From Nereocystis luetkeana (taxonomy: Eukaryota > Sar > Phaeophyceae > Laminariales > Laminariaceae): 64,000 nt of DNA. The stretch is taken from NCBI GenBank assembly GCA_031213475.1, contig JARUPZ010000025.1:2306077-2370076 (forward strand), written 5' to 3'. The position numbers were made by a program, and so were the translations under genes. The notes below the pieces were generated by a model that worked only from the letters and a program-made list of their open reading frames with translations, did not search any database and had not been told where the DNA came from. Shown here piece by piece: positions 32,652 to 44,301 of the stretch; within the stretch, counting starts at the first letter, position 1; every line of letters begins with the position of its first letter.

Positions 32652-35014
32652 TCAGTCCTGCAGCCGTTCCATCTCGCGACGGGTCAGTTCTTCCCAGTTG
32701 TTATCGGTGTAGCGCACTCGCCAGTAGCGGTCTCTGTAATCGTACACTTGCCCCTGCAGTCGCAACCCACCGCCAAAGTCCTTCCAGATGGTAAACCCTA
32801 TCGGAAACAGCGTCAAGGCTTCGCGACGACGAAGGGCGGGTGTACGAGGGGTGACTGAGACTGGGGTCGTGTCTTTAGTAGGGTCGGGGTTGTACAAGTG
32901 CCAGAGTGCGATGAAACCGTCCAACTGCAAGGGTGTAAAACTCTGTAACACGTCATTCCCAGTTCGCCATCCTGTCTCTACTCCCTCTCTCGATCTCCCC
33001 TTGTACTCCCATCTAGTGGTGCCGGAGGCAGTGGTCGATCTGCGGCAGGTCACGAGCGAGTCTAACACTGGCGAATTGACTCCTTCAACTGGCAGTTTGA
33101 AATCCGCGCCCCACGCATACTGTGCAAACTCGTCTGCTATCGAGTGTCTTAGTGTCAGAGGTCAGAGGTGGTACGGCTTCACATCTGCGGTGGATACATT
33201 TCGGGTACGTTGTTTTCTGCCTCGCATCGTTACTTGTACGCTTAGGCCTGTCTGTAATACTTCCGTGACCTTCCAAGGGCCTGTGTAGTGGTCGTGCTGC
33301 AGCTTCTTCCCTCTGCTGTCGCGGTGTTTGCTGCTATCGGACTCGCGCACCAGCACGAGGCTACCCTTCTCAGCGATAACTCCGGCTGATGGTCTCGAGA
33401 TGGCAGCGTTGGCTCGGGCCCGCGCCGTTACTCTTTGGCTGTCGCGCTTCTCGAGCGCCAGGCGGACTTCTCGGAGGTTCTGTCTGCGGCGCTCCACGAA
33501 GTTGTCCAGGCCGCCGCTCTGATCTGTCTCTTCTGACAGGGGTACCAAAGAGTCTAAAGACGTGCGAGGCTTGCGACCGAACAACAACTCGAAAGGTGTC
33601 ATGTTAGAAGGCAGTGACACGTCTGGTAGAGTGCGTTTGATCCATATTGCCGGTGATACGTACTCGTCCCACCTCTCGGGCCACGATCTACATAGCTCTG
33701 CATAGCTCCTGCAACCAACCTCCTAGTCTCTCTACAGAACCCTGTCCTCGCGGGTGGTCGGCTGGGCCGAACTTTATGTCCGCATTCATCCAACGGCATA
33801 AGTGTGTCACTACTTCTGCTCTGAACTCTCTGCCGCCGTCGCAACGTACTGTCTTGGGTACACCGAACGTTAGGCACAGCTTGGTAAGCGCTCGTGCTAC
33901 GCCTATTGCTTGCTTAGTTTCTAGAGGGATACCGAAAGGGAACTTGGAGGCTCGATCTACTACCAGCAGAACGTACTTGTTACCTGAAAGGGAAGGTGTG
34001 TCTATTTTCGGGATATCCATCTGTAGTTCATCCCACGGTTCTAGTGCGCGTCCGGGAAACATTGCGACGCGTCTGCTGTTGGGTCGTTTACGTCTCCTGC
34101 ACCCGCATGACAACACGTATTGTCGCGTGTCGCGAATGACTGAAGGCCAGTGAAAGTGCTCTTAAGACTAGCGCTAACGTGGCTCCTACTCCAGAGTGAC
34201 CATGCAGAGTGTGTACCAACGCGAGTACATCGGCAACCATGGATTCGGGTATGGCTGGCAGGTTCCTACCTTTTCCGTCGGCAAACCTGATTACATCGTT
34301 CTCGTCTAGACTATACCCAGTCTCATCTACTTCCGCGGCGTTCGCATTGCTATCCTCCCGCAGACGCTTGCTAACCTGACCCGGATGAGCGTCGTTCCGT
34401 TGCCTTCTCGCGAGGGATGCCGGATTGGTGAGTACCTCGACCGCCCGATGGATGACCGGCGTCCTCCTACCCGACGACAGCGGAACCTGCCCCCCTGCTG
34501 AAAGCACCTCTTTCAACAGCTCCATATAGCGGCTGGTCGACTCCTGACCCAGATGAGCGTCGTTCCGTTGCCTTCTCGCGAGGGATGCCGGATTGGTGAG
34601 TACCTCGACCGCCCGGTGGATGACCGGCGTCCTCCTACCCGACGACAGCGGAACCTGCCCCCCTGCTGAAAGCACCTCTTTCAACAGCTCCATATAGCGG
34701 CTGGTCGACTCCTTCAAGATCTGGTCGTTGGGCAGTACGATCAAGGCATCGGGGCGATAGAGCAGAGCACGGACACGGCTTCCGAGCGAGCAAACGACGG
34801 ACGAGCAAGACGCCGGAGCGAGGAAATGCACGGCGTCGTAGCGGGGGAACGACACCGCGGGCGGCGGGCGAACAAGACACTGGAACGGGCTAACGCACGG
34901 CGTCGGAGCGAGGGAGCGGCGCAGCGAGCGGCGGACAGGCAAGACACCGGAGCGAGGGAACGCACCGCGTCGGAGCAAGGGAGCGGTGCAGCAAGCTGTG
35001 GACGAGCAAGACAC
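32652..35014 (-). pseudogene. Ty3/gypsy integrase region, broken (element B)
   Basis: The frame 34116-33688 carries the complete DDE core: WDELQMDI (Asp), VRCDGGREF (Asp) and GQGSVERLGGWL (Glu), with 35 residues between the second Asp and the Glu, the usual DD35E spacing. A 2-bp deletion relative to copy A near 33705 ends this frame just after the Glu. Downstream pieces (33620-33162, 33068-32652) hold PFELLFGRKPRTS, KLQHDHYTGPWKV and the YDYRDRYWRVRYTDNNWEEL module. Upstream, 35014-34150 in another frame is Arg/Ser-rich low complexity, then twice YMELLKEVLSAGG, then the start of the zinc domain. Copies A and B are broken at different points. Confidence 0.82.
34376..34715. repeat. 168-bp tandem duplication (element B)
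   Basis: The same duplication as in element A at 16026-16360. The two units here are nearly identical to each other. Confidence 0.8.
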
Positions 35015-35489
35015 CGGGACATGGGAGATGTCATGCCGTCGCAGGCTTCCGACGAACGCGTCGCCCTCCCCCCGTCAACGAGAATGGAAGCGAAAAACGA
35101 GGCGAAGGGGAGGAAGAGAACTGGAGAGCCTAACAGTCAAGCAAAGGCAAAAAGACACATACATGTCAGTGCAAGATCCTCCTTGATGTGTCCTTTTCAC
35201 GGCCAACATTTAAAGAGAAAACAACAAAGCGGTAAGGAACAAAGTAACTACGATGAACACGAACATACACAGCGAACACGGGACGCAGGTAAACTGCTGG
35301 ACACATGCGACAGAGTACGGGTGTCAGTAAAGGTCATAGCCAGCGCAGTCGGGTGCACGGGCATGCGGGTTTGCAACAAACACACCAGCAAACAAACGAC
35401 CGAACTATCCACTTTAGCGAACAGAATAAACAACAAGATCAAACATGACAGCCACAAAACGGACGAACGACAAAGGACTAAATAAAAAC

Positions 35490-36960
35490 AGGCAGCAAGC
35501 CCCGTGGCAAGGCTCGGACCTAGAGGGGCCTGGTTGCTGTCTCCCTTCAGCATGGGCGACAGCAACAAAGGTCCCAATAGGTACAGACCCGACCATTCTG
35601 TTCATTCACCCCGTCTAAATAAACAAACAACGAGCGGACAAACAAAATAAGGCGGATAAAAAGAAACCAAAAGAAAAGAAAACAGGTATAAGCCTCGTGG
35701 CTAAGGCACAGGCCTAGAGGGGCCTGGTTGCCGTCTCCCTTCAGCATGGGAGGCAGCAACAACGGTCCCAATAGGCGCAGACCCAACCAATCTGGGCATC
35801 CACTCTCTATCCGAGAAATGAAGCGAACACAACGAACACAAAACATACAACAAGATGTGCTGCGTTCCCAGCGACGCGGAGCAAAGCGTCGCGGGTTTGA
35901 CGAGCGGCGTACGGCGAGGGCAGCCGATACGCAGACAGGCAAATGATAAGCGAATGTCAAGATAAGATATAGGACGAGTACAGCAGCAGTGGAACACGGG
36001 ACGTCAGCAGAATAGCTGCCGGTAAGCACATATATACATGTACGCGGTATACGAGAGTGTGTTAATCTCCTGCTGCCCGCACAGCGTGTTGAAATCGGCG
36101 GTACAGATCAGCCGAACATATTAGTATTCCAGAGAGACCTCGTTGTTATCTCTCTGCCGGATGGAGACGGCAACAATGGTCCTCTCAGGCTCAGACAAAC
36201 CCATATATATGTTATGCATGCGCCAACAAGGTGAGATAGGAAAATCGTAATGCATCCGGCCGTTTCTGTCTCCCGCTCGCCCTTCGTTGCAGGAACATGT
36301 TGCGATGACGGAGCATAGAAAATAGTACAAATATCAACTCCAATAAAAGCGGGAAAATCAGTACAACCAGCAGCAGAGCAGCATAATGAGATAAGCGCAG
36401 ATGTCAGCACCGATACAAGCGTGAAAATCAGTATAACCAACTGAAGCAGAGTAAGATGTTGAGTGCGACTCACACCTGTAATGAATAAGCGGATCGACAA
36501 CGAATTGTATTCCAGGTGGCAAGTGCATACACTGGATACGCTCAGCAGCTGTACGCCCACAAAATAAACGAAGTAAAATTGTAGTCAGCATACTAACAGA
36601 CCGTGTAGGTAGGACAGGCACAGACCTCGTGGAACTTCGTCTCTGTCTTCCACGACGGGTGAAGAGACAACACCGCTCCCACGAGGCACATATCTATCTC
36701 TTCTATACTATATTTGACAAATACAGGTAGGGGAGGCACAGACCCTATGGAGGTTCGGATCAGAGACCGTAACCACGTCCCCACAAGGCACAGACCCATC
36801 TCCAATAAAACAGAACGCATGCTAGGTAGTAGGTAGGATAGGGGCAGACCTTGTGAAGGCTCGGTTCAAGACCATAACGGCACAGCAGTAACGTAATGCA
36901 TCCGGGAAAGGCGCAGACTCAAAAGACGTGGTCGTCCTTCGACCGCAGACCATCCGGTTA
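35490..36960. repeat. Diverged leader repeats of element B
   Basis: This is the counterpart of 17490-18960, with recurrent 'ggcacagacc(c/t)' and 'aggggcctggttgc' phrases. Element B lacks one copy of the 'cagacagcatactaacagac' step that is doubled in A near 18590-18640. No sustained reading frame. Confidence 0.6.
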
Positions 36961-37229
36961 TTACGACAGTGGCGTAAAATCACGGCACAGTAGTACAGTA
37001 ATGTAACCAGGACAGGCGCAGACTCAATAGACTTGGAGGTCGTTCAAGTGCAGACCCATTTATTACGACAAGAGTGAGGAAATTAGCATAGGATCAGCGA
37101 GAAATCTCCGCATAACCGTACTACCGTGGCGTGAAATCACGGCACAGTAGTACAGTGGCGAAAAATCAAAAGTGAAAAATAATAAAAGTGAACAAAAATA
37201 ATAATGATCAGAGTAAAAAAATAACAACA

Positions 37230-38700
37230 GCGGCAAAACGTGCAGAAGACGAAAGAACATACCGTTAACAGACACACCGCAGTACAGCAGTACAGGAAAT
37301 TAGCATAGGATCAGCGAGAAAACCACGCATAACCGTACTAAGCAGTGGCGCGAAATCAAGGCACAGCAGTAGTCAGTCGGGCGGTAGCAAAATCGCAGTA
37401 CAGCAGCAAAATCGCAGTACAGCAGCGCACACGGTTTTGTTAAGACATTAAAATGAATAGCAAAAGTGAACAAAAATAAATAATGATTAGAGTAAAAAAA
37501 AATAACAACAGCGGCAAAACGTGCAGAAGACGAAAGAACATACCGTTAACAGACACACCGCAGTACCAGGTACAGCAGTACGGGAAATGAGCATAGGATC
37601 AGCGAGAAAACCACGCATAACCGTACTAAGGCAGTGGCGCGAAATCACGGCACAGCAGTAGTCAGTCGGGCGGTAGCAAAATCGCAGTACAGCAGCAAAA
37701 TCGCAGTACAGCAGCGCACACGGTGTTGTTAAGACATTAAAATGAATAGCAAAAGTGAACCAAAATAATAATGATCAGAGTAAAAAAAAATAACAACAGC
37801 GGCAAAACGTGCAGAAGACGAAAGAACATAACGTTAACAGACACGCCGCAGTACAGCAGTACAGGAAATTAGCATAGGATCAGCGAGAAAACCACGCATG
37901 ACCGTACTAGGGCAGTGGCGCGAAATCACGGCACAGCAGTAGTCAGTCGGGCGGTAGCAAAATCGCAGTACAGCAGCAAAATCGCAGTACAGCAGCAAAA
38001 TCGCAGTACAGCAGCGCACACGGTTTTGTTAAGACAATTACAATGAATAGCAAAAGTGAACAAAAATAATAATGATCAGAGTAAAAAAAAATAACAACAG
38101 CGGCAAAACGTGCAGAAGACGAAAGAACATAACGTTAACAGACACGCCGCAGTACAGCAGTACAGGAAATTAGCATAGGATCAGCGAGAAAACCACGCAT
38201 GACCGTACTAGGGCAGTGGCGCGAAATCACGGCACAGCAGTAGTCAGTCGGGCGGTAGCAAAATCGCAGTACAGCAGCAAAATCGCAGTACAGCAGCAAA
38301 ATCGCAGTACAGCAGCGCACACGGTTTTGTTAAGACAATTACAATGAATAGCAAAAGTGAACAAAAATAATAATGATCAGAGTAAAAAAAAATAACAACA
38401 GCGGCAAAACGTGCAGAAGACGAAAGAACATAACGTTAACAGACACGCCGCAGTACAGCAGTACAGGAAATTAGCATAGGATCAGCGAGAAAACCACGCA
38501 TGACCGTACTAGGGCAGTGGCGCGAAATCACGGCACAGCAGTAGTCAGTCGGGCGGTAGCAAAATCGCAGTACAGCAGCAAAATCGCAGTACAGCAGCGC
38601 ACACGGTTTTGTTAAGACAATTACAATGAATAGCAAAAGTGAACAAAAATTAATAATGATCAGAGTAAAAAAAAATAACAACGGCGGCAAACGAAAAAGC
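37230..38700. repeat. Expanded ~284/301-bp tandem array in element B
   Basis: 'cggcaaaacgtgcagaagacg' starts near 37232, 37516, 37800, 38101 and 38402. The last two full units are almost identical and 301 bp long. Unit length varies with the number of 'aaatcgcagtacagcagc' steps (two or three). The unit beginning near 37516 carries a 7-bp CCAGGTA insertion at 37566-37572. Element A has only about one and a half units. Confidence 0.88.
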
Positions 38701-39970
38701 AAAATCGCAGTACCGCCGCAAAATCGCAGTACAGCCGCAAAATCGCAGTACAGCCGCGGTTGTGGTGGCCAAAACGCAGTACAGCAGTAACATCGCCGTA
38801 CAACAGCGGTAGGCCGGTACCGTGAACCTACTGAAGAGAGAGATAGAGAGGTCGACATGCAATACCACAGTGTATACTCGTACGTACGTAATTTTGCCTA
38901 CTGCTGTAGTCTACCAGGGTATTAAAAATGATCTGACTCACAGTGATAACATTATTACCAAGACACATAAAAATGAAAAACGTGGCTTGCAAGGTTTGCA
39001 GGGATGCTTATCGACCTCTAACTTGCCAGAACAATAACTAAGAAAGGGGGATGGAAAAGGACGTGCGTTAAATTAGTATGTTGCGTTAGCCGTGAGGCAT
39101 TTTTCTTTCACAGATAACAGCAGCAACGAAACGTGGCGAGGCGGCGACGGCAGCGGCAACATACACGCACGTGGTAAGGGCAGCACACAAGCACGTGACG
39201 GCAAGCGACGGCAGTAACGACGTACGTGACAGCAGCTGGCTTGTGGAACACGAGCCTGAGAGTCTCAGCGAGCGCACTTGGACACTCGCGCTCTCAAACC
39301 CCGCATCATCGTCAGGCTTACGCTTATTTTTCATTCATTCTTTATTTTGGCTGCTGTGTGGAAAAGGTGATGGGGGTCTGACAAGTGCGCTGCCGGCTCC
39401 CACCTGCGCCATTTGTTCAATACACGTCGAGCCAAGCACGCAAACTCAGGGTACCAGAGTGAGAATCAACGATGTGGACACGCGCCAGGGAGCAAGTCGC
39501 TTCCTGGTTGTGTCATGCATCATGAATTATACCAGGTACTCAGGCATTCCCCACCGAAATAAAATAATTAATTGAGTACAGACCCCCTAAATAATGAGCA
39601 CCCGTTCAGAGTCATGGGTGTTATCGTACGCGCGGGACGCGCAGTACTGCTGCTGCTGTATCCGTGATACAGCCTACCCCGTAGTGGGTACCAGTGGGGT
39701 TGAGTTTCCACGTGGTCCATGGTTGCATGTGGTCAGCGGTGGGTCAGAGTTGCTTGCAGGAAGAGCGCTATCAGCGCGTGTACCCCCCGTAGAGGCAAAG
39801 GAAAGGCGAGGTGCAACACAAAAAAAAAAACAATAAAACGCTGCCACCCGCAGCTACCAAAAAAGTTACTCAAGATAAAAAATAAAATCGAAAGGAACAG
39901 GTCGGAGGCGCGAAGGCCGCCGCTCGTTCCGGCACGGGGAATGCAAACCCGTGCAGTAAGCGCGCAGCAT

Positions 39971-39989
39971 GTACCGGGACTGAACACCA
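39971..39989 (-). promoter_or_regulatory. Primer-binding site of element B
   Basis: Directly inside the right LTR the minus strand reads TGGTGTTCAGTCCCGGTAC. It starts with TGG with no gap from the LTR, as expected for pairing with a tRNA 3' end ending in CCA. This fixes the direction of the element as minus. I cannot name the tRNA. Confidence 0.75.
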
Positions 39990-40429
39990 TGAAACGGAAA
40001 GCTGGCTGCCTGGGCTGAGGTCTTAAGTCATTGTCACAAGGCAACACATGTAGGGTTCTGCAATAGTTGGCAGGAGTGGCATCTGTGGACCACAGGTTAC
40101 CACTCAGAGATGCATAACCCAAAAGGAGAACACAAAGACGAGACATCAATGACCAACCTCAGTGACAGAGCAGAGCTTGAGTCCGACCGAGTCGAGAGGT
40201 GCGCTCCTAGGTCTCCAGGAGAGTAGGGCGAGCTTGTGGTTCTTCTGTGAAGAGGCTCCAACTGGAGATGGCTAGATGGTAAGTGATTGCTTGTTCCGTG
40301 ACCGTGGTGATGGTCGCGGGAACTGAGTGAGACGGAAGGGGGATGAAACCTTCCGTCCGGAACGGAGCTACAATATGAAAACGCCTCTATGTCATCATAA
40401 CTCCTGAGACGGTCAACCGAACCGTAACA
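39990..40429 (-). repeat. 5' LTR of element B
   Basis: 440 bp, one difference from 31153-31592. The element's promoter is expected here. Outside it the (AT)n tract and 'gaatgacccgtagagtc' continue exactly as in the uninterrupted units at 46829 and 52835. Confidence 0.92.
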
Positions 40430-41016
40430 TATATATATGAATGACCCGTAGAGTCATCCCCCTGCGTACGGGTTAGGTTTGGCCGACGTCTGGACTGGGT
40501 GGTGTTCCCGGCGGATCACACCCTGGCTCAATCGAGCTATTCATCTACCATTCAACAGTCGAACCACTTGAGGACCAGGTAAAAGGAGATAGTGATCCAC
40601 AAGCAAGGTGCCGTACCCAGCATCGACGCCCAAGTGCTTCTTATGAGCATCCACCTCAACATACTACCTTCACACCTCGCAACGTAGCTCAGGGCTGGTC
40701 AACACTGAGGTAGGCCCACAAGCTTTTCTAGCCTTCGTCTACCCTCCCCGATCCCGGTCTACCGTGTGAGCATCATAATGAGAGGCTTTCTATGTTTCAG
40801 GGTCCTTTGCATTGTTTAATTATGCATAGGTTTATGTATGCACCCCCACCGGCATTCAAGACCCGTCACGGTAGTCGCCTCAACAAACCTCCGCGACCCC
40901 CTCGTAGCCCCGTTTTCTTCCCGTTTGCGGCGGTGCGATCGCCCGCCTGACAAAGTCGACCTCTGACAATGAATGGTCGACGGAAGGCCCACATTGTAAG
41001 GCCGCGAAGTAAGAGC
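40430..41016 (+). other. Amplified-unit segment right of element B
   Basis: It is the same sequence as 46808-47403 and 52814-53409: 'gaatgacccgtagagtcatc', 'gccgacgtctggactgggtg', 'caacgtagctcagggctgg', 'gcattgtttaattatgcatag'. I recognise no gene or element. Together with 27482-31152 it forms the first copy of the amplified unit. Confidence 0.6.
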
Positions 41017-41326
41017 CTTTCTCTTACTTTTCTTCTTTTTCTCTTTCGATTTGTCTACCTTGTTTTTGTTTTCTCTTTGATTGTTTCTTTTCGTTTCACT
41101 CTTTCATAGATAGCGTATGTCGTGCCTGTCGTATCTAGTATGATGACATGGCTTTGCATTGCCCACTGCAGTGCACACTGCACACGTGGCAACGTAGTAT
41201 CTCTGTGGCGTAGCTTTGTGACCACAGAACTTGTATCTCTTCCAGGACTGAAGAATCGGCACGGACACTGGTTGTGCTGGATGTCGACGGGTAGAAAGAA
41301 CGGTTTAATGTGAAGAACACACACAC
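41017..41326 (+). mobile_element. 5'-truncated LINE 3'-UTR copy
   Basis: It runs from 'cttacttttcttctttttctc' to 'gaagaacacacacac' and includes the full 'gtcgtgcctgtcgtatctag' to 'ctggatgtcgacgggtag' section. It is followed directly by segment S1. Confidence 0.85.
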
Positions 41327-42054
41327 TAAATAATATAGAAGTAGATTAGTACTCCTAATATCAGTTCTAAAAGTAGATTTTTCTTTTGGGTTTTCGAATG
41401 TACTATTACGAGGAGATTTATCTTCTCGTTCTTCGACCGCCTTTCTAGATTCCACTTGGAAATGACTACTTCGTTGCTTGTCTACAATAGGGCCATGATG
41501 AGTGGTAGCTCTCCCACTCGTCACCTCTTGGAGTACATGACTTATATCCGTGGGGGATATCCGTGGGGGATATCCGTGGGGGATATCCGCGGGTCTACAA
41601 GGCGCTCAAGCTCACCGTGACACAGGTGTTGTCTTTACAGCATTCCCTGGCTCTCTTTTTCATACGGTGTACACCACCCCCTGGGCAATCGGCTGCTCCC
41701 TGCTATATAGGAATCGGATAGAGTGCAATAATGGACGCGTCTATTGTCGTCGGTGATTGTATATCGATCTGTTCGTTCCCCATGGCAATGGTCAGGCGAG
41801 AGTGTGCTAAAAGTGATCAATCCAAAGCCATTGCCCGGCAAATGGCTATCGACGTGAAACTTGCAAAATGTATCGCGGCCGGCGGTGTCTATCGACCTCT
41901 GACGTTGCCAATGATGATGTGTTGCGGTCGACAGCAGTGTCTTTTGATATTAATCGACAAAGTTTCCAATATACTGCAGTCGATAGTTCACATCGATACG
42001 CAAGGTTTCCAATCTGTTGTGGTCGACCAAAAAAGTGATCACGGGATCCCAATA
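41327..42054 (+). other. Segment S1, with 13-bp GGATATCCGT tandem repeats
   Basis: It is duplicated at 55108-55843 (offset 13784). Four tandem copies of a 13-bp unit containing 'atatccgtggggg' lie at 41542-41594. A frame from 41731 (MDASIVVGDCISIC) runs through 'gtcgacagcagtgtc' and 'gtcgatagttcacatcgatac' phrases, which look like a decayed repeat, and then into the next LINE copy. I do not accept it as a gene. Confidence 0.55.
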
Positions 42055-42440
42055 TGCCGCCACCTGGAAGGTGCTTTGGTCTTTGGTCTGCCTGTTATTT
42101 CCTCTTTGTTATTTTTCCTTGTTACTTTTTTCCTTGGTTCTTTGTCTTACTCTGTTTACAAGCAGTGGTGTTTTTTCTTCTTGTTATTTTTTTTCGTTTC
42201 TTTTTTTTTTCCAGCTCGTTCTTTTTCAAGTGTTGCCCACCTCGCCCGCGGGGGGGGGCACGACAGATTGTTTCTCCTAGATTGTGCTTTCATTTTTTGC
42301 TTTTTCTCTTTCGATTTGTCTACCTTGTTCTTGTTTTATCTTTGATTGTTTCTTTTTGTTTCACTATTTCATAGATTGCGTATGTCGTGCCTGTCGTATC
42401 TAGTATGATGACATGGCTTTGCATTGCCCACTGCAGTGCA
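42055..42440 (+). mobile_element. 5'-truncated LINE 3'-UTR copy, 3' end cut by the next copy
   Basis: It starts at 'gccgccacctggaaggtgc' and continues to 'cccactgcagtgcatactg', where a second UTR copy joins in the middle of the motif. Its last ~190 bp, including the (AC)n tail, are missing. Confidence 0.8.
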
Positions 42441-42938
42441 TACTGCCTGTTATTTCCCCTTTATTATTTTTCCTTGTTACTTTCTCCTTGGTTCTTTGTC
42501 TTACTCTGTTCACAAGCAGTGGTGTTTTTTGTTATTTCTTCTTTTTTCCAGCTCGTTCTTTTTCAAGTGTTGGCCACCTGGGCTCTCGGCTGCGGGGGGG
42601 GGCACGACAGATTGTTTCTCTTAGATTTTGGTTTCATTTTTCTTCTTTTTCTTTTTCGATTTGTCTACCTTGTTTTTGTTATATCTTTGATTGTTTATTT
42701 TCGTTTCACTCTTTCATAGATTGCGTATGTCGTGCCTGTCGTATGTAGTATGATGACATGGCTTTGCATTGCCCACTGCAGTGCACACTGCACACGTGGC
42801 AACGTAGTATCTCTGTGGCGTAGCTTTGTGACCACAGAACTTCTATCTCTTCTAGGATTGAAGAATCGGCACGGACACTGGTTGTGCTGGATGTCGACGG
42901 GTAGAAAAAACGGTTTAATGTGAAGAACACACACACAC
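42441..42938 (+). mobile_element. 5'-truncated LINE 3'-UTR copy
   Basis: It begins at 'cctgttatttcccctttatt' directly behind the preceding copy and ends in 'gaagaacacacacacac'. A 'gggctctcggctgc' insertion near 42580 distinguishes it, and its twin at 56226-56722, from the others. Confidence 0.85.
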
Positions 42939-43345
42939 CCACAGTCACGCAACGATTGACCTTCGATCTCGACATGCAATCCAACGATGGTTAACGATCT
43001 TCGTACCGGGCAAGGCCAATGAGTGAAAATTATGGCCTCGGAGGTATCATTGGCATCCGTGGTCTAGGTGGCGAGAGGTTGGCCGCGGCGTCCTACGCCC
43101 TTCGTCAAAACTTTCAAAAAGTCCTATTTTGTGCCAACGGAGAGGAATCGAGAGTTTTTGTCGTCTGTTTTCCACATACCACCTGCCAAATATGTTTTTA
43201 GTAGATTAGACGCCTAGCCCACCCACGTCACATTGTTGTTGTTGTTGTTCTCACATTACTAACTCACAATACAATGCAGTCCGTGGTCGCAGGACAGGCT
43301 CCAATAACCCTGGAGTGGAAGAAATACCTCAAGTAAAACAGAGGC

Positions 43346-43677
43346 AAAAGTAAGGGATCAATTCGTGCACCGGGTGCGCTTGGGTGATGCGCGGGTGAGG
43401 CTTGCCATGAGGCGGTGGGTAGAAGAAGTAGAAAGGTATCAATTATTTTTAGTGTACTGAGAGCAAGGGGGCCACGTTCCCCTAGACTCTACAAGACCCC
43501 TGAAAGCAGGTCAAACACAATTTTATGCAACCCCTCGGGAAACATAGTTATCATCACAATCTCCGTAAATGGATTGCAGTGACACAACAGTTACTCAAGA
43601 CACTTGAACTAATACGACAATGACACGTATCAGACATGTGTACGGCTACATCATACGACCATGTCCGACAAAAAGTA
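43346..43677 (-). mobile_element. 318-bp insertion flanked by AAAAGTA, absent from unit 0
   Basis: Unit 0 reads 'ggcaaaagtacagtag' at 29268. Units 1 and 2 have 318-319 bp between two copies of AAAAGTA (43346-43352 and 43671-43677; 49354-49360 and 49680-49686). On the minus strand the insert begins TGTCGGACATGG. It has no coding frame and no obvious inverted ends. A solo LTR or a non-autonomous element would fit. Confidence 0.65.
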
Positions 43678-44301
43678 CAGTAGCAGACAAAAACCTAAAA
43701 CATATCACCGACCGTAGTGTGAGAACTGTGATACTAGTGTGGGGCGGAGCCTCTAATCAGCGCGCTTCATTCTGAGTTCGTGGCGCAATCGTTGGGTTTG
43801 TCGATCGATGTGAAACCTGAAAAATTGTCGATTTCTTGGCAGCGGAGAGGGGTCAAGATTTTTTGTCGTCTGTCTTGCACAGACCAGCGCCAAAATGTTT
43901 TTTTATCAGACGCCTGGTCGGCCCGCGCCACATATCACCGACCGAGGTGTGAGCACTGTGACACTAGGGTGGGTCGGAGACCTTAACCAGCGCATTACGT
44001 TCATATTTCATGACGGTGTCGTTGGTTTTGTCGATTGATGTCTGCCGAGGATCTCAAAAAAGTTGGCTTATTATGTCAATGGGAATGACTCCAGTGCCTA
44101 CCTGAAAAGTTTTTTTTATACCTTGCGCGGCGCACAATTAAAGTCCGCGTGAGCTGTCCCGTGACGTAAAAAAATTGCCGTGCAACACCGTCGTAACATG
44201 ACCCCCGCAATTTTCAGGGGCGTCGTATCCTAGCTGTCCGGGGTTCGATTGCTCCTTTTTTATTGCACATCCGCGAGTCGTCACTCCGACAACACCCCAC
44301 A

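Larger units (their letters stand above)
31153..40429 (-). mobile_element. Ty3/gypsy-type LTR retrotransposon copy B, complete ends, defective coding
   Basis: This 9277-bp element is encoded on the minus strand. It has 440-bp LTRs at both ends with TG/CA termini, a primer-binding site inside the right LTR and a polypurine tract inside the left LTR. It sits in an (AT)n tract. The paralogous units at 46810 and 52816 show the uninterrupted site, giving TATA or TATATA as target duplication (not resolvable in a microsatellite). Inside are only integrase remnants, repeats and a ~5-kb leader. No gag, protease or RT is visible, so it depended on another element for copying. The near-identity of its LTRs dates it as very recent. 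Confidence 0.92.

Noticed and set aside
39990-40429. Solo LTR
   Set aside because: At first it looked isolated, but the (AT)n flanks match across 31152 and 40430, and the PBS and PPT are in place, so it is the 5' LTR of complete element B.
41731-42345. 204-codon ORF in S1 (and 55515-56129 in S2)
   Set aside because: Its second half is LINE 3' UTR and its first half is repeat-like. The two copies are open only because they are a recent duplication.
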